Both the position numbers and the translations under genes were made by a program. This document shows positions 23,301-34,476 of a stretch of 64,000 nucleotides of DNA, in pieces. Under the pieces are notes generated by a model. That model worked only from the letters and a program-made list of their open reading frames with translations, did not search any database and was not told the DNA's origin. Origin of the DNA: Pleodorina starrii (Eukaryota > Chlorophyta > Chlorophyceae > Chlamydomonadales > Volvocaceae). How positions within the stretch are numbered: the stretch's first letter is position 1; every line of letters starts with the position of its first letter. Location: positions 372,001 to 436,000 of the forward strand of contig BRXU01000002.1 in assembly GCA_030267565.1 (NCBI GenBank), written 5' to 3'.

Positions 23301-26300
23301 GGATGTGGGTCGGGGGGAGGATGTGGGTCGGGGGGAGGATGTGGGTCGGGGGGAGGATGTGGGTCGGGGGGAGGATGTGGGTCGGGGGGAGGATGTGGGT
23401 CGGGGGGAGGATGTGGGTCGGGAGCGCAGCGGATTTGCAACTCGCAGAATGGGAGATGCGGAGTCGCTCGGCGTCGGCGGGGGGGGGGCAGAGATTGAGC
23501 GCCTTGCTGTGCCTTGTGTATGTGTTTGTGTGCGCGGTCGTACGGTGTCGTACTGTTGTACTGCAGGCCCGTGGAACACGACTTTGGCGGCGGTCTGGTG
23601 GGTCACGTGCACCAGGGCCTTATGTCGGCGGCGTCGTACGTGCAGCTGAACACGGCGGCGGCGCTGCTGTCGGCGGCGGAGCGCTTCCCCGGCTGGCCGC
23701 TGCTGGTGACGGGTGAGCGAGGGTTTGGGGGGTTAGGGTTTTAGGGGAGGGGGTTGCAATGATGCGTGGCTTGCAATGAGACAGGGGCAACAGACAGGGG
23801 CCTTGCGATGCGCCCCTCACGGCCGCACGGCCCCGTGCCTGCCGCACTGCAGACCTCTTCTCTCCTTTTCCCGTGGGTTTAAGGGGTGTCGGGCCGAGGG
23901 GCCTGGGGAGCCGCGCCGAGAGGAGCAGCGGCGTGTGTAGCCCCTCTTGACATCTAGAGCACCGTCCCGACAGCGAAGCATCTGCCTCAACGCACCACAG
24001 GCCGGGCCCCGATGGGGCGGGGCGGGGCGGGTCCTGCGGCGGGCAGGCAGGGAGCCGGTCCGGTCGGAGGCCCCGGTTGGGACGACACTGCACATGGCAG
24101 TACGGTATGTCCCACGTGGGCCCCCCAACGTTGGTGGCCGCCATCACGCAAGACTTTGACAATGCAATCCAATCCATCCAATCCAGTCACCAGGGCATCA
24201 GAAGGACTGCGACATAACACAACCTGTTAATGACCCTCTGGCCACCATGAAACGCCACACCACGGAACGCCACCCAGCAACGCAGCAAGCCACCAAGCCA
24301 GCCCACCAGGCTACCCTCCCCCCTTCATCTCCCTACCACCCACGCCGGGGCCACACCTCCTGCCCCCGCCCCGCCTCCAGGCCACTCCCTGGGCGCCGGC
24401 GTCGCCGCCCTGCTGACGCTGCTGCTGCAGCAGCGCGACCGGCCCATGTCGGCCCCCGCGGCGGTGCCGGTGGTGCACTGCCTGGCCATCGCGCCGCCCG
24501 CAGTGCTGTCGGCCAACCTGGCGGAGGCGGCGCGGCGCTGCATCGTGAGTGTGGTCAACCAGGGGGACTTTGTGGCGAGGCTGTCTTGCTACTCGGTGGA
24601 CCGGGCGCTGCTGGAGCTGGTGCAGGTGAGCTGAGTGGAGTTGGGGGTGGGTGGGTCGGTCGGTGGGTGGGTGCGAGGGAGGGAGGGTGGGTGGGTCGGT
24701 GGGTGGGTGGGTGGCTGCCAGCAGGAGACCCTGTTTGGGGGTGAGGGGGCAGGGGCGCGGTGATGGAGAACTGGCGAAGGTGGGCGGGTGGGTGGGTGGG
24801 TCGGTGGGTGGCTGGGTCTGGGCGCCTATATTGAGGGGTCAGTGGGTGGGTCGGTGGGTCTGGGCGGCTAGATAGAGGGGTCGGTGGGTGAGATTCGGTG
24901 GGTCAGGAGTAACGCTCATGCGAGTGGGCGAGCGAGCGAATGATCGGGTCAGCGAATGGTGTTCGGCAGCGAGCGAGCGAGCGAGTGGGTGGGTGGCTGT
25001 CGGTGGAGAGCAGCAGCAAGGGGGGCGACTGTAGACGGCGCTTAAACCCGGGTCTGAGTCGCTTCCTTGTCTGCCCGCCTCGACCTGTGTGGCCACCTGG
25101 CCACCTCTGTGGCACTTGTGTGATTGTTGCCAATGGCCGGTGCCCTCCTTTTTCAAGTCGTGCATGTACTGCACCCCGTGCCTCGCTTCGCCTTTCGCCG
25201 CGCCTCCCCGGCCGCGAACTGGCTTCTCGGTCGCTGCGGTCGCTGCGTTTTTACTACCCTGGCCGCGTCAACCCCGGAACCCCACATCTCAAGCTCCACC
25301 GGCGTCTCTCTCGGCCCCGCAGGCCAGCCCCGCAGCCCAGATGGCAGACAGTCTGCTGCAGTCCACGGGCGCCACTCTAGCGGCCATCCAGCAGCGGCTG
25401 GCGGCGCTGGGAGGGGCAGCTACTGGCGGCGGCGGCGGCGGCAGCGGCGGGAACGGAGGTGGCGGCTTCGGCGGCGGCTTTCTGGGCGTGGCTGGTCTGG
25501 CGCGCGGCAGCTCTATGCACCCGGCCGGCGATCAGTCGGCGCCGGTGAGTCAGCCGGTGTGAGGTCGGGACGATAACCGTTGTAACCGTTATCCGTTATC
25601 CGGGGTCGCGATGCGGTTCCGGAGGCTGTAGCAGTTTTGCTAAGGGTGTTGGGAGAGGAGCGGATGACGAGATGTGGATGGGTTGAAGCCGCCCCTGCGT
25701 GAACTGAACTGGCAGGGCGGCGGCGCAGTGCAGCGCGGCGCGGCGTTTTCTGGTCCCGGGTGCTGTACCCGCCGCTGCGGAATCGGTACTCGCCGGTCGG
25801 AATCGGCCGCTGCGAGCAACACCGGCCGCCGCGACCAGACACACCCTCTGGGATAGGCACGTGATCACGACCAAGTGCGTATTGGGTCCAGACCAACGGT
25901 GCGTGGTGAGGGCTCGTGTCGGCCTGTGCCCCGACGTTACTGTTCTATCCTTCCCTTCCGTCCCTACGTCGTCCGTGTTGCGCAGAACCTCCGGGCCATG
26001 GAGCTGGAGATGGCGACTGCCGTGGGCCACGTGGGCAGCGACGGCGGCGGCGGCGGCCGGCTGCTGCGTCCCGGCCTCTCGCTGCAGCCGCCGCCGCCGT
26101 CCCTCCCCGCGGCGGCGGCAGCGGCGGCGGCGGCGCGATACGGCTGCGCGGGCCTCAAGGACATTCCGCTGCTGACGGCGGACGCCGGACATCACCCTAA
26201 CCACCACAACCACCACAACCAGCAGCACAGCCAGGGCAACGGCCAACACCACAACCCCGGCCTACGCCAACAGCATCAGGGGCATCAGCAGCCGCAGCTC

Positions 26301-29300
26301 CTGGGGCCAAACCTCCCCCATCTGACCATCAGTACGGCAAGATCCGGCGTCAGCGCGAATCACAACCACCACAACCACCATAACCACAACCACCACCATC
26401 GACTCGCCCGGCCGCGGCTGGCTGTCGACGCAAACCGGCCGCTGCCGCCGCCGCAGCTGACCTTGATGCCTGGCGGCAGCGGCGGCGACGGCGATGTCGC
26501 CGTCGGCGCCGCCGTCAGCGACGACGACGACGACGGCGACGACAACCTCAGCGTCTACACTGCCGGCAGCGGCGGCCTGGCGGACTCGGGCGTCTCCTTC
26601 CACTCAGGTATGTCGTACCATTCCGCCGCCAGCCGCCACGAGTCGTACATGAGCGCCGCCAGCAGCCCCGTCAGCCGCATCTCGGTCTCCTGGGAGGACG
26701 CCGCCGACTCGGGCTTTCTGTATCGTGCCGTACATCCCGCCGACCTGTTGCTGCTGCCGCCGTCGGAGGGCTCCGGCGGGCGGCAGCCGCAGCGGCCGCG
26801 GACCCCGGCGAGCGACGCGTCTGCCGCAACCGCGAGCACCAGCCATCACCGCCACCGCCACCACTTCCACCACCACCACCACCAGCACATCCACCGCAGC
26901 CAAAGCCAGGAGGATCGCGACGCTCGGTGCAACGCGACGGCGGCGGGACTGGCGGCGGCGGCCGCCGCCGCCGCCGTTGGCGGAGTGCCGTACGCACACG
27001 CGGCGACGGCGACGGCCGCCAGGGCCATTCCGGCACCGTCGCGTGGCGGCGGCGCTGGCGCGGGCCGGCGGGAGGTACCGCAGGACCGGGCGAGTCGCTA
27101 CGCGGCGATCACGCCGACGGCCACCTCCCCTGCACGCGACGAGGAAGAACTGCTCGTGGCCGCCGCCGCCGCTGCCAGTGGCTGGACTCTGGGTTTAGGC
27201 GGCGGCGCCGCCGCCGCCACGACCGCTGTGGCGGCGGCGGCGCCGGAAGCGGCGGTGCCAGGCCTCCGGGGAAGCAGCGATCCGCTGGCGGATCGTGGGC
27301 TGCTGCACCGCCAGGCCGAGGGCGCGTTCCGGTCGCAGGACGGTGTCGAGGCGTCGGGAGGGGTGGGAGTGCCGGCACGCAGGGACCGGGCCGGGCTCGG
27401 CGGTGGGTTTGGGCCGGGGTCGCGGCCGCGGAGGGCCCACTCGCGGCCGCGTTTTGATGGTGGCGAGCGCGGCGGCGGCGACGGCGGCGGCGCGGAGAGT
27501 CTGATCAGCTGGGAGGCGCTCAGTCAGAAGCTTATGACGTCGTGGTTTGGGCAGGGCTTTTTCGAGAATGAGGACGACGTGGAAGACGAGGAGGGCGAGG
27601 GGGCGGAGGCGGCGCGCAGCGCGGCGGGCAGGGCCGACACCGGCGGCGGCGGCAGCGGGTTCGGAGGCTGGTGGCTTGCCGCCATGACGGGCGCGATGAC
27701 GGGCTCGTCAGCGGCGGCGGCGCCGCCGCCGCCTGCTGGCGGCGCCGCCGGTGGCGGCGGCAGCAACATGACGTCATGCTGGCCGGGCCTTGAGGTACGG
27801 CGGCTCCTGTGCATCGTCCCTTTCTCATCAGAGCACTCCCGGGTCTCAGCCCACCTACACACCTACACACACACGCGGTTATCGGCAAAGACGCGATGGG
27901 CCGCGATGCCGTCCCGTCTGTCCTGAGGCGTTGCGTCCCGTGCGGAGAGCGGTTGGCGCACGTGCTTTCCTTCCAGATCCCCTCCCGGGTCGACTGATCC
28001 CCTCCTGGGTCGATGTTGCCGTATGGTCCCTCTCCGGCTCTTCCCTCCCCGACTGTCTCTTCCCCCGCCCCCCCCACCCGCCCTGGCGCAGGAGCCGCCG
28101 GGACCCCACCGTGCGGACACAATCGGTACGGCGCTGCGCGGCAAGTACGGCGCACCGACCCCTGGGTCGGGGTCGTGGCCCTGGCCCGAGGCCGCCCTGC
28201 AGCCACAGCCCTCCCCGCAGCGCCCGGCGGCAGCATCTGGCCCTCAGTCCCAGCAGCGGCTGGCGGCGGCGCCGCCGCCGGCAGCCGTGGAGGCGTGCAA
28301 GGCAGGTGGCGGCGGCGCCGCCAGCGGCAGCCGGCCCGCAGCGCCGCGGCCGTCACGCCACCGGCCCAGTCGCAGCGTCCCCGCAGAGCGGATGCCGGAC
28401 GTGGCGGCGGCTATGGGCGAGTACGATATGGCCGCCGGGGGCCGGGAAGAGGAGGTTGCCGGCGGCGGCGCCGGAGGTGCCGCCGCCGCCGCCGCTGCCG
28501 CGGCCTCAGCCGCGCCGGAGGTGCCTCATTACCTGCACTCTGCGCACAAGGAGTTATATCCGCCGGGTCGGCTGCTATGGATGGTGATTGATGAGTTCAA
28601 CTCGCTGCCGCCGGCGCTGCGCCAGGCGGTGCCGCCGTGTGGGTACGCGGGCCGGCGCGCGTCGAGCGACGGCAGCGGCGGCGCCGGCGCCGCTGCTCCT
28701 TGCGCAGCAGCGGCCAAGGCGGCGGGCGCGGAACCGCCCGCGCCAGCCGCCGACACAGCCATCGCGGACGTTTCTGACGGCGCAGCAATTCCAAAGGCCG
28801 AGACAGGTGGGTCGGCGGAGTCGCCGGGTGGCGGCGGCGGCGGCTCACGCCACGATGATGACGACGACGACGATGAGTGGGAAGACGCGGGCGGAAGCCC
28901 GCATCGCTGCGGGAAGGAGGAGGAGGAGCAGCCGGGCCAGCGGCGGCGGCAGCAGCAGCAGCAGCCGAGCGACGAGGTGGAGGGCGGCTTCAGCCTGCTG
29001 GACTTGTCGCTCGTAACGGATCTCATGCAGGGCCTGGCGGCGGGCCCCGGCCCCAGCCACGTCGCGTCGCTGTCCTCGTCCGGGGGCGCGGGCGCGGCCA
29101 GTGACGGGGCTGGCAGCGAGGGCATGCGGGGGCGAGGGCATGCGGCGGCGCCTGCGGGTGCCAGCAGCGACCACAGCAAGGCGGCCGTCGAGGCGCCATC
29201 GCCGGTGGAGGCCTCACGACCCGCTGAGGTGACGGCGGTGGCGGCGGCGGAAGCCTCTGGCGCGCAGTCCCTGCAGCGCCCGTCGACTTCGTCGCCAGTG

Positions 29301-30188
29301 CCCGTGCTTGCTTCCGCCGGGTCGAAGCGCCAACGAGTCAGTTTCGGCGGGGAGGGTTTCAGCGGGGAAGCCGCCGCGGCCGCTGCGACGGCTGCTGACG
29401 TCAGCGTCAGCGGCGGCGGCGGCGGCAGCGGTGGCGGCGACGCCTGGCGGGCGGAGCTCCGCAGGGAGCAATCGTTGTCGCCGTCGGCGGTGGACGCCTG
29501 CGCCGCCTCCGTCGCCGTCGCCGTCGCCGGGATGACTGGCGGCGGCGGCGGTTCCGCCGGCGGCGGTGGCGCCGGCGGTGGTGGCGGCGGTGGCGGCGGC
29601 TCCACGCCCTTCACTGCCCGGGTGCGGGAGAGCCTGAAGCGCATCAAGTCGGGCGTGGAAACCATGCTCCGCCAGGCACCGCTGCCCTCCGTTCCCTCCA
29701 TGTCCCTCTTCCCAGGATCCTCCCCGCCGTCGGCCGCCGGGGCGGCGGCTGACGACTCCGCGCACGGCGGCGGCGGCGGCCCCGCATCCGTCGAGGACGG
29801 CGGAGGTGGGAGCTCCGACTCGGACGGGCCGTTGACGTTTGGGTTTCAGTTTCCAGGGCCATGGCAGTCGCAGGGCCAGGGCAGCGGCGCGGGTCGGGGC
29901 GGGGGCGCGCAGGGGCAGCAGCCGGGCCAGTGGGTGTTTTTGGTGGAGGCTGACCGGGAGGTGTTTGAGCGCATGATCCTGATTCCCGCCTCCATCACAG
30001 ACCACCTGCCCGACGCGTACTTCCAACGGCTGCGGCAGCTGGCAAAGGGCAGCGCAGCGGCGGCAGCGGTGACCGCGGCAGCGGCAGCGGCCGGCAGGGG
30101 GGCGGACAGCGGCGGCCGCGGCAGCGGAGGCGGGAGCGCAGGCGACGGTGGCGGCGGAGCTGTCGGGGGGACGTCGGCCGGAGCCTGA
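20370..30188 (+). CDS. Large class 3 lipase with N-terminal DysF domain
   Basis: Ten exons join in phase: 20370-20435, 20699-21049, 21229-22246, 22573-22686, 23067-23220, 23567-23712, 24381-24625, 25323-25544, 25986-27794 and 28092-30188, giving about 2,070 residues. The N-terminus shows the dysferlin/peroxin (DysF) signature: EFWENQRFWG, then LLPFDWPAWSDSQG, then DEEGWRYSTVF and YVRSRVWRKL. An alpha/beta-hydrolase core of the fungal lipase 3 (DAG-lipase-like) type follows: AYGYVMAAGHLNSL, RLVLAVRGSLELADIATDL, the nucleophile elbow GHSLGAG (Ser codon 24386-24388), VVNQGDFVARL (Asp 24566-24568), LYPPGRLLWM, and ITDHLPDAYFQ (His 30003-30005). The triad is therefore complete. It would hydrolyse acyl esters of diacylglycerol-type lipids at a membrane. 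About 1,200 residues of Gly/Ala/His-rich insert separate Asp from His. The extreme N-terminus is uncertain: an upstream frame from ATG 20281 (MSAPANAKPVTS) would join the DysF frame only with a one-base shift near 20371. The first donor (GTCAAG) is weak. Confidence 0.85.
23267..23421 (+). repeat. 18-bp minisatellite in a lipase intron
   Basis: Eight to nine copies of ATGTGGGTCGGGGGGAGG between two lipase exons. The unit is G-rich on the coding strand. It begins about 45 bp inside the intron. Confidence 0.95.
24630..25010 (+). repeat. GGTGGGT-type G-rich tract in a lipase intron
   Basis: Degenerate GGTGGGTGGGTCGG units fill the first half of the intron after the GHSLG exon. Runs of three or more G recur every few bases, so quadruplex formation is possible. 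A similar tract occurs at 22687-22800 in the same gene. Confidence 0.8.
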
Positions 30189-33100
30189 AGCGGCAGCGGG
30201 AAGCAGAGCGCGGCCGGGTTGGCGTGTGGGTGTGGTTGTGTGTGTGTGTGCCACGGCCACGCAACTCGCGCCCGCAGGTCGGGGTCGAGCTGCTTGCTTG
30301 GGCGGGCGCTGGCGGTGTAGGCGCGCTCCGAAAGCACTGCGCAGCCGTCCTTTCCATTTCACGTGGCCCTTAGGGCATGTGGCCTCAAGGGAACAAGGGC
30401 AAGGGTGCGGGGCGGGGCTCGGAGGATCTTTACCGGCTGATTGACGGCGGCTGGGTTCGGATTGGATCGAATCGGATTGGCGGCGTAATAATAATAAACA
30501 CGCGGCGCTCTGTCGGTGACTGCGTTGGACTTGGGCTCGGGGTTGACTTGGTGTGGTGGATTGACTAGGATTGAGGGTATAGCCCCCCCTCTCTGTGTGT
30601 AGCGGTAGCAGCAGGGACCTTCATTGACAGATGACAATAGGATGCAGAGAGCGTTGGAGTGGCATAGCAAACAGGGCGGCTTATGCTTCTCTGCCCGGAA
30701 CGGCGTGAAGACCGAGCGCAGGGGGGGAGCTGCGGCGCCGGGGGGGCGGCCAGTCGGGCAGCAGCGGCTCGGCACCGTCACAGGGCGGGCGGCAGCGGCC
30801 CTCGGCGCTCATCAAGCAAAGCAGGAGAGATTCGTTGCACACTCTGCTAAGAACTGCTGAACGATGGAGGGTTTTGAGAGGTGGAGGGTGTCCTGAGGTG
30901 GCTGCTGCTGCTGCTGCTTGCGGCACATGCACATGCACACAGGGAGAGTATGCCAGCCGCATGGCTCGGCACAACCTGGTGTGTGTGTGTGTACCGGTAT
31001 GGGGAGGGCCATTGGGTATATTCGTGGATTGAACTTGTGTTGTTGGGGTGACGACTGACCAGCGACGGCGGTGGTGGCGGAGGCGCGAGGAGGTGGCGGA
31101 GGTGCGAGGGGGACTCCAGGGGAGCCGCGTCGTGTAGGTGGGGGTGCGTCGGCGTGTAGGTTTAGCTGCGTGCTTTCAAGTTGTATGAGATGAGCTTTAG
31201 GAAATGCTCCTGTTGGGCCTAAAGCACCGTTTTTTTGCTGTAGATGGAAAGGTTGCTGATGAATCCAGGGTCGCCGGGTCGTGTGGGCAGCAACCGCGCG
31301 CTGAAAGGCACATCGTACCGACCGAACGACCGAACGCGGGAGGGACGCCGGCGGGAGGGAGGGAGGGAGGGAGGGAAGGTAGTGTGGAGTGGAGTGGGTG
31401 GCTGGCTGGCTGACCACCGGCGGGTTAAAGCTGTGCGCTCCGTAGCGACGAAGACACGCGGGGATTTGTCGGTGGACAGCTGGGGGTCCAGCAGCAGCTT
31501 TTGTGCAGCAGCTTTTGTGTTTTTCTGTTCTTTTTGGGGTCCCGCCAAAGACCAGGGACGCCCAACGCACACATGTTTTCACACATGCCCCTGCATGGGA
31601 AAGGCACCGGCCCTGCGAGCATTTGACCTGCGCGGCATAGGAGGAGGGGTTTCCGGGAGGTTGTATACGACACTATATTTGGCGTCGACCTGTCGTACGG
31701 GCGCGGGCATCAGCTTTCCCATGGAAGCATGCGGTGTTGGCTCCAACAGGCTTATGAGTTATGACACTTTTGGTTATTGACGGCGGTGGTCGCCACTGCG
31801 GGGAACGCGTCCCGGAGAGGGCGCAATTTGCGTATCTGCCTTGCGTAGGTTTCCCTCCACCCCAGCTACGGTGTTGCCGTTACGTCTGCGGTATACCGTA
31901 TGTTTGCCTTGCGTAGGGTTACGGGATTTCGATTGCGCGTCGGTCCGTCCATCCCTCCGTCCGTCCGTCCTTCTGTATGTGGGCGAATCACCACGGCTGC
32001 TTCTAAGCCGATGCACCGTCCAGCAGTCGCATGTCGTGATGGCGCATTGGCAGCCTTTGGCGGCTACCGTAGGGCACCGCAGGACCGCCGGCAGGATTGC
32101 AGGCGGCATTAGGAGGGCTGTGAGCTGCGCTGAGGGCAGGGCAGGGCAGCGCCGCGCCTACCTGTAACAAGGCGTTTCGTTAGCTTAGACGAGGCGCTGT
32201 GTGCTGCCTTAATCACTGGCCTCTGAAGTGCGTTTCCGAACACCGTATCGTCGAGTTGCAACCGAACCTCACATGCCGTTGCGAATGCAGCAAGCGGAGC
32301 GAGGGCGTGTCTCCTGGCGCTCCAGTGCCGGCAGCACAACATGCAGACCTGCGCGGTGTGCGCCGAGGGATGGCTATCGCTCTGTCCCGCTTTCATCTAC
32401 CGGTACCTCCCGCCCCCCACATCGGAGCCCCGCAAGAGCGGAAGACGACGTGGCTAGCTGCTGCCGCTACCCCGGCTCCACAGCTCCTCTCATTACCGGT
32501 AGCCCCTCGCACCGCCTTCCCCGCCGGCCTCCTGATTCTAGCAGCCTTCACCCACATCCCTCCTCAGCCTCCGTCTCTGTCTCCTCCTGCAGTCCCTCTT
32601 CTCCTGCTCCAACGCTTCCGCCGTATCGCCTCGGCTAAAAACCCAGGCCTATGCACATGCCCCAGGCGCCGAAACCGCGCCGCCGCCGTCGCCGAGACAA
32701 TGTGTATCGCGCTGTCGGGTGGCGACCGCACGCCCCCCCCTCCGTGCGAACTCGCGGTGCCTCGACTGCTTCCGAGAGGCCCACACGCGCTCAGAGGGGC
32801 CCGTAAGCCTGTCAAGTGCTCGCAACGTGTCTCTGTGTCTTTGTTTGTCTGTGCCTGTGTGTGCGTGTGGGTTGTGTGTGTGGGTTTGGGAAGTTGTCGT
32901 TTGCGGCAGCGTGTCTCCGTTGGCGGACATCTGTTATCTTCTCAAGGCGCGGTGCACAACGACGTCGTGGTGGGGTGCAGTACAGCCGGCTCATCCCCTC
33001 ACCCCTCTTGCCGCGCGTGGCACGCTCCGCGGGAGTTGGGGAGGCCAGTGGGTGACTGTACCGTGCCTTCGGGGCTGTACCCGAACGAGCCCTACGGGAG

Positions 33101-34476
33101 CGCGGAAAAGCGCGCCAGGAAGGTGCCTCCATGGAATGGACGTGTCGTCACACAACGGTCTTCGGAAACGGCCTTAGCCGACGTGCGCGCAGGTCTTGCA
33201 TCAGGCATGGATTCGCAGAGGGGCGCTCCAAGCTGTCCTTCGCTGTCCGAAGACACTGGACGTCGCTGACGGCAACCGTTGCGAACGGCAAGCTTGAGAC
33301 CTTGAGTCACCCGGTGCCCCTCTCGAAACATGGAATAGGTGTTGAATGATACCAAATGTATGCGAAATGTTTTATTTCCGAGTTGGGGGAAATTGGCGGG
33401 GCCGCAGCTGTGTTGATGGTGCAAGCAAAAAGCAAGAACGCGGCCCCGGATTGGCGCTAATCGTTTTTGTGTTATCCACATCAGTCTTGAAACTGATGAC
33501 AAATGTGCTGGTGCATCTCAATTCTGCCAGATCTATCCTGTCGGTAGGTCGTCTTGAGCAGCGGCCGATGAAACATGTGTGAACCGTGAAGTCCTTTGGT
33601 GTTGCTACGGTGCGGTACCTTCCGCATGATGGCCATGATATAAGTAAATTGAACATGCCCGGCTGGATTCTTGCTCGATGTTATAGCCGTCCAATCAGCC
33701 CGCGGCCAGCCCCTGAGGTGCACGCGTGGCTGCGCGTGGCTTTTCCTGCCTGAAGTTCCGGCTCCTATTCAGGTGCATGCGGCGCGCGGGAGCATCAGCG
33801 CGTAACCAGAATATCCTCATCCAATTTCTTCTGCTCCATTCGTATTCCCGCGCCACTCCAAGCTGGTTTGTGGCAGGGCTGGCTTGCGGCGGTACGAGCG
33901 GAATCCCGGCCTAACAAAACCGGAATCATCTCAAGGTATCTAAGCCTGAGAATTGCACTGCTTACCAAATTAAACAGTCGCGTAATTTAATTCCCATTCA
34001 ATGTTCGAAAGCTACCATATTTGCGCCGCCCAAGTTTCCGTTGCAGGCAGGTATAGGTTGGTCTGTCAACGCACAAACCTTACGGCAGATTCTCACTCGT
34101 AACAGATTCCTTTGCAGCGAATTACCTGCGATCAACGTCTTATCCAAGGCTGAACATCGTTGCAAAATCTCGGCCGTGAATTACCTTTCGGTCTCAAGTT
34201 CGTCGTCGCTCGCCACTTCGCGCCGCTGCGTTGCCATCTCTTTAAGCGGCGCATCAAAGCATTTTTTCATAGGTTTCAGCGACAGCGTCTATTTCACTCT
34301 GCACCTAGCCGAACAATCTCGTAGGCCCACAGGCCTGAGCCCGGAAAACCTCCGCAGACCTCCGGGCCTAGCGGGCCCGAGTGACAACCAGCCTACAACT
34401 ACATAACCCGAGGTTACGCTAAATAAATCAACATCAACAAGTAACGCCGATATTTTTGTGGTTCGTAACCGGCAGC
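30189..34476. other. 4.3-kb intergenic region between lipase and kinase genes
   Basis: No exon with coding character and splice signals was found. The left part should hold the lipase 3' UTR; the first plus-strand TGTAA I found is at 32163. A CTG-type run (GCTGCTGCTG) lies near 30900 and short GGGA and CCGT repeats near 31360 and 31950. From about 33350 the sequence becomes AT-richer, as expected for the promoter and 5' UTR of the kinase gene. A 356-codon open frame at 32199-33269 was rejected. Confidence 0.5.

Noticed and set aside
30812..31582. 256-codon minus-strand ORF
   Set aside because: Low-complexity composition from intergenic short repeats and no splice context.
32199..33269. 356-codon plus-strand ORF
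   Set aside because: It runs through a GT-rich microsatellite-like tract (VCACVCVWVVCVG), has no domain and no codon pattern like the true genes, and is probably 3' or intergenic sequence.
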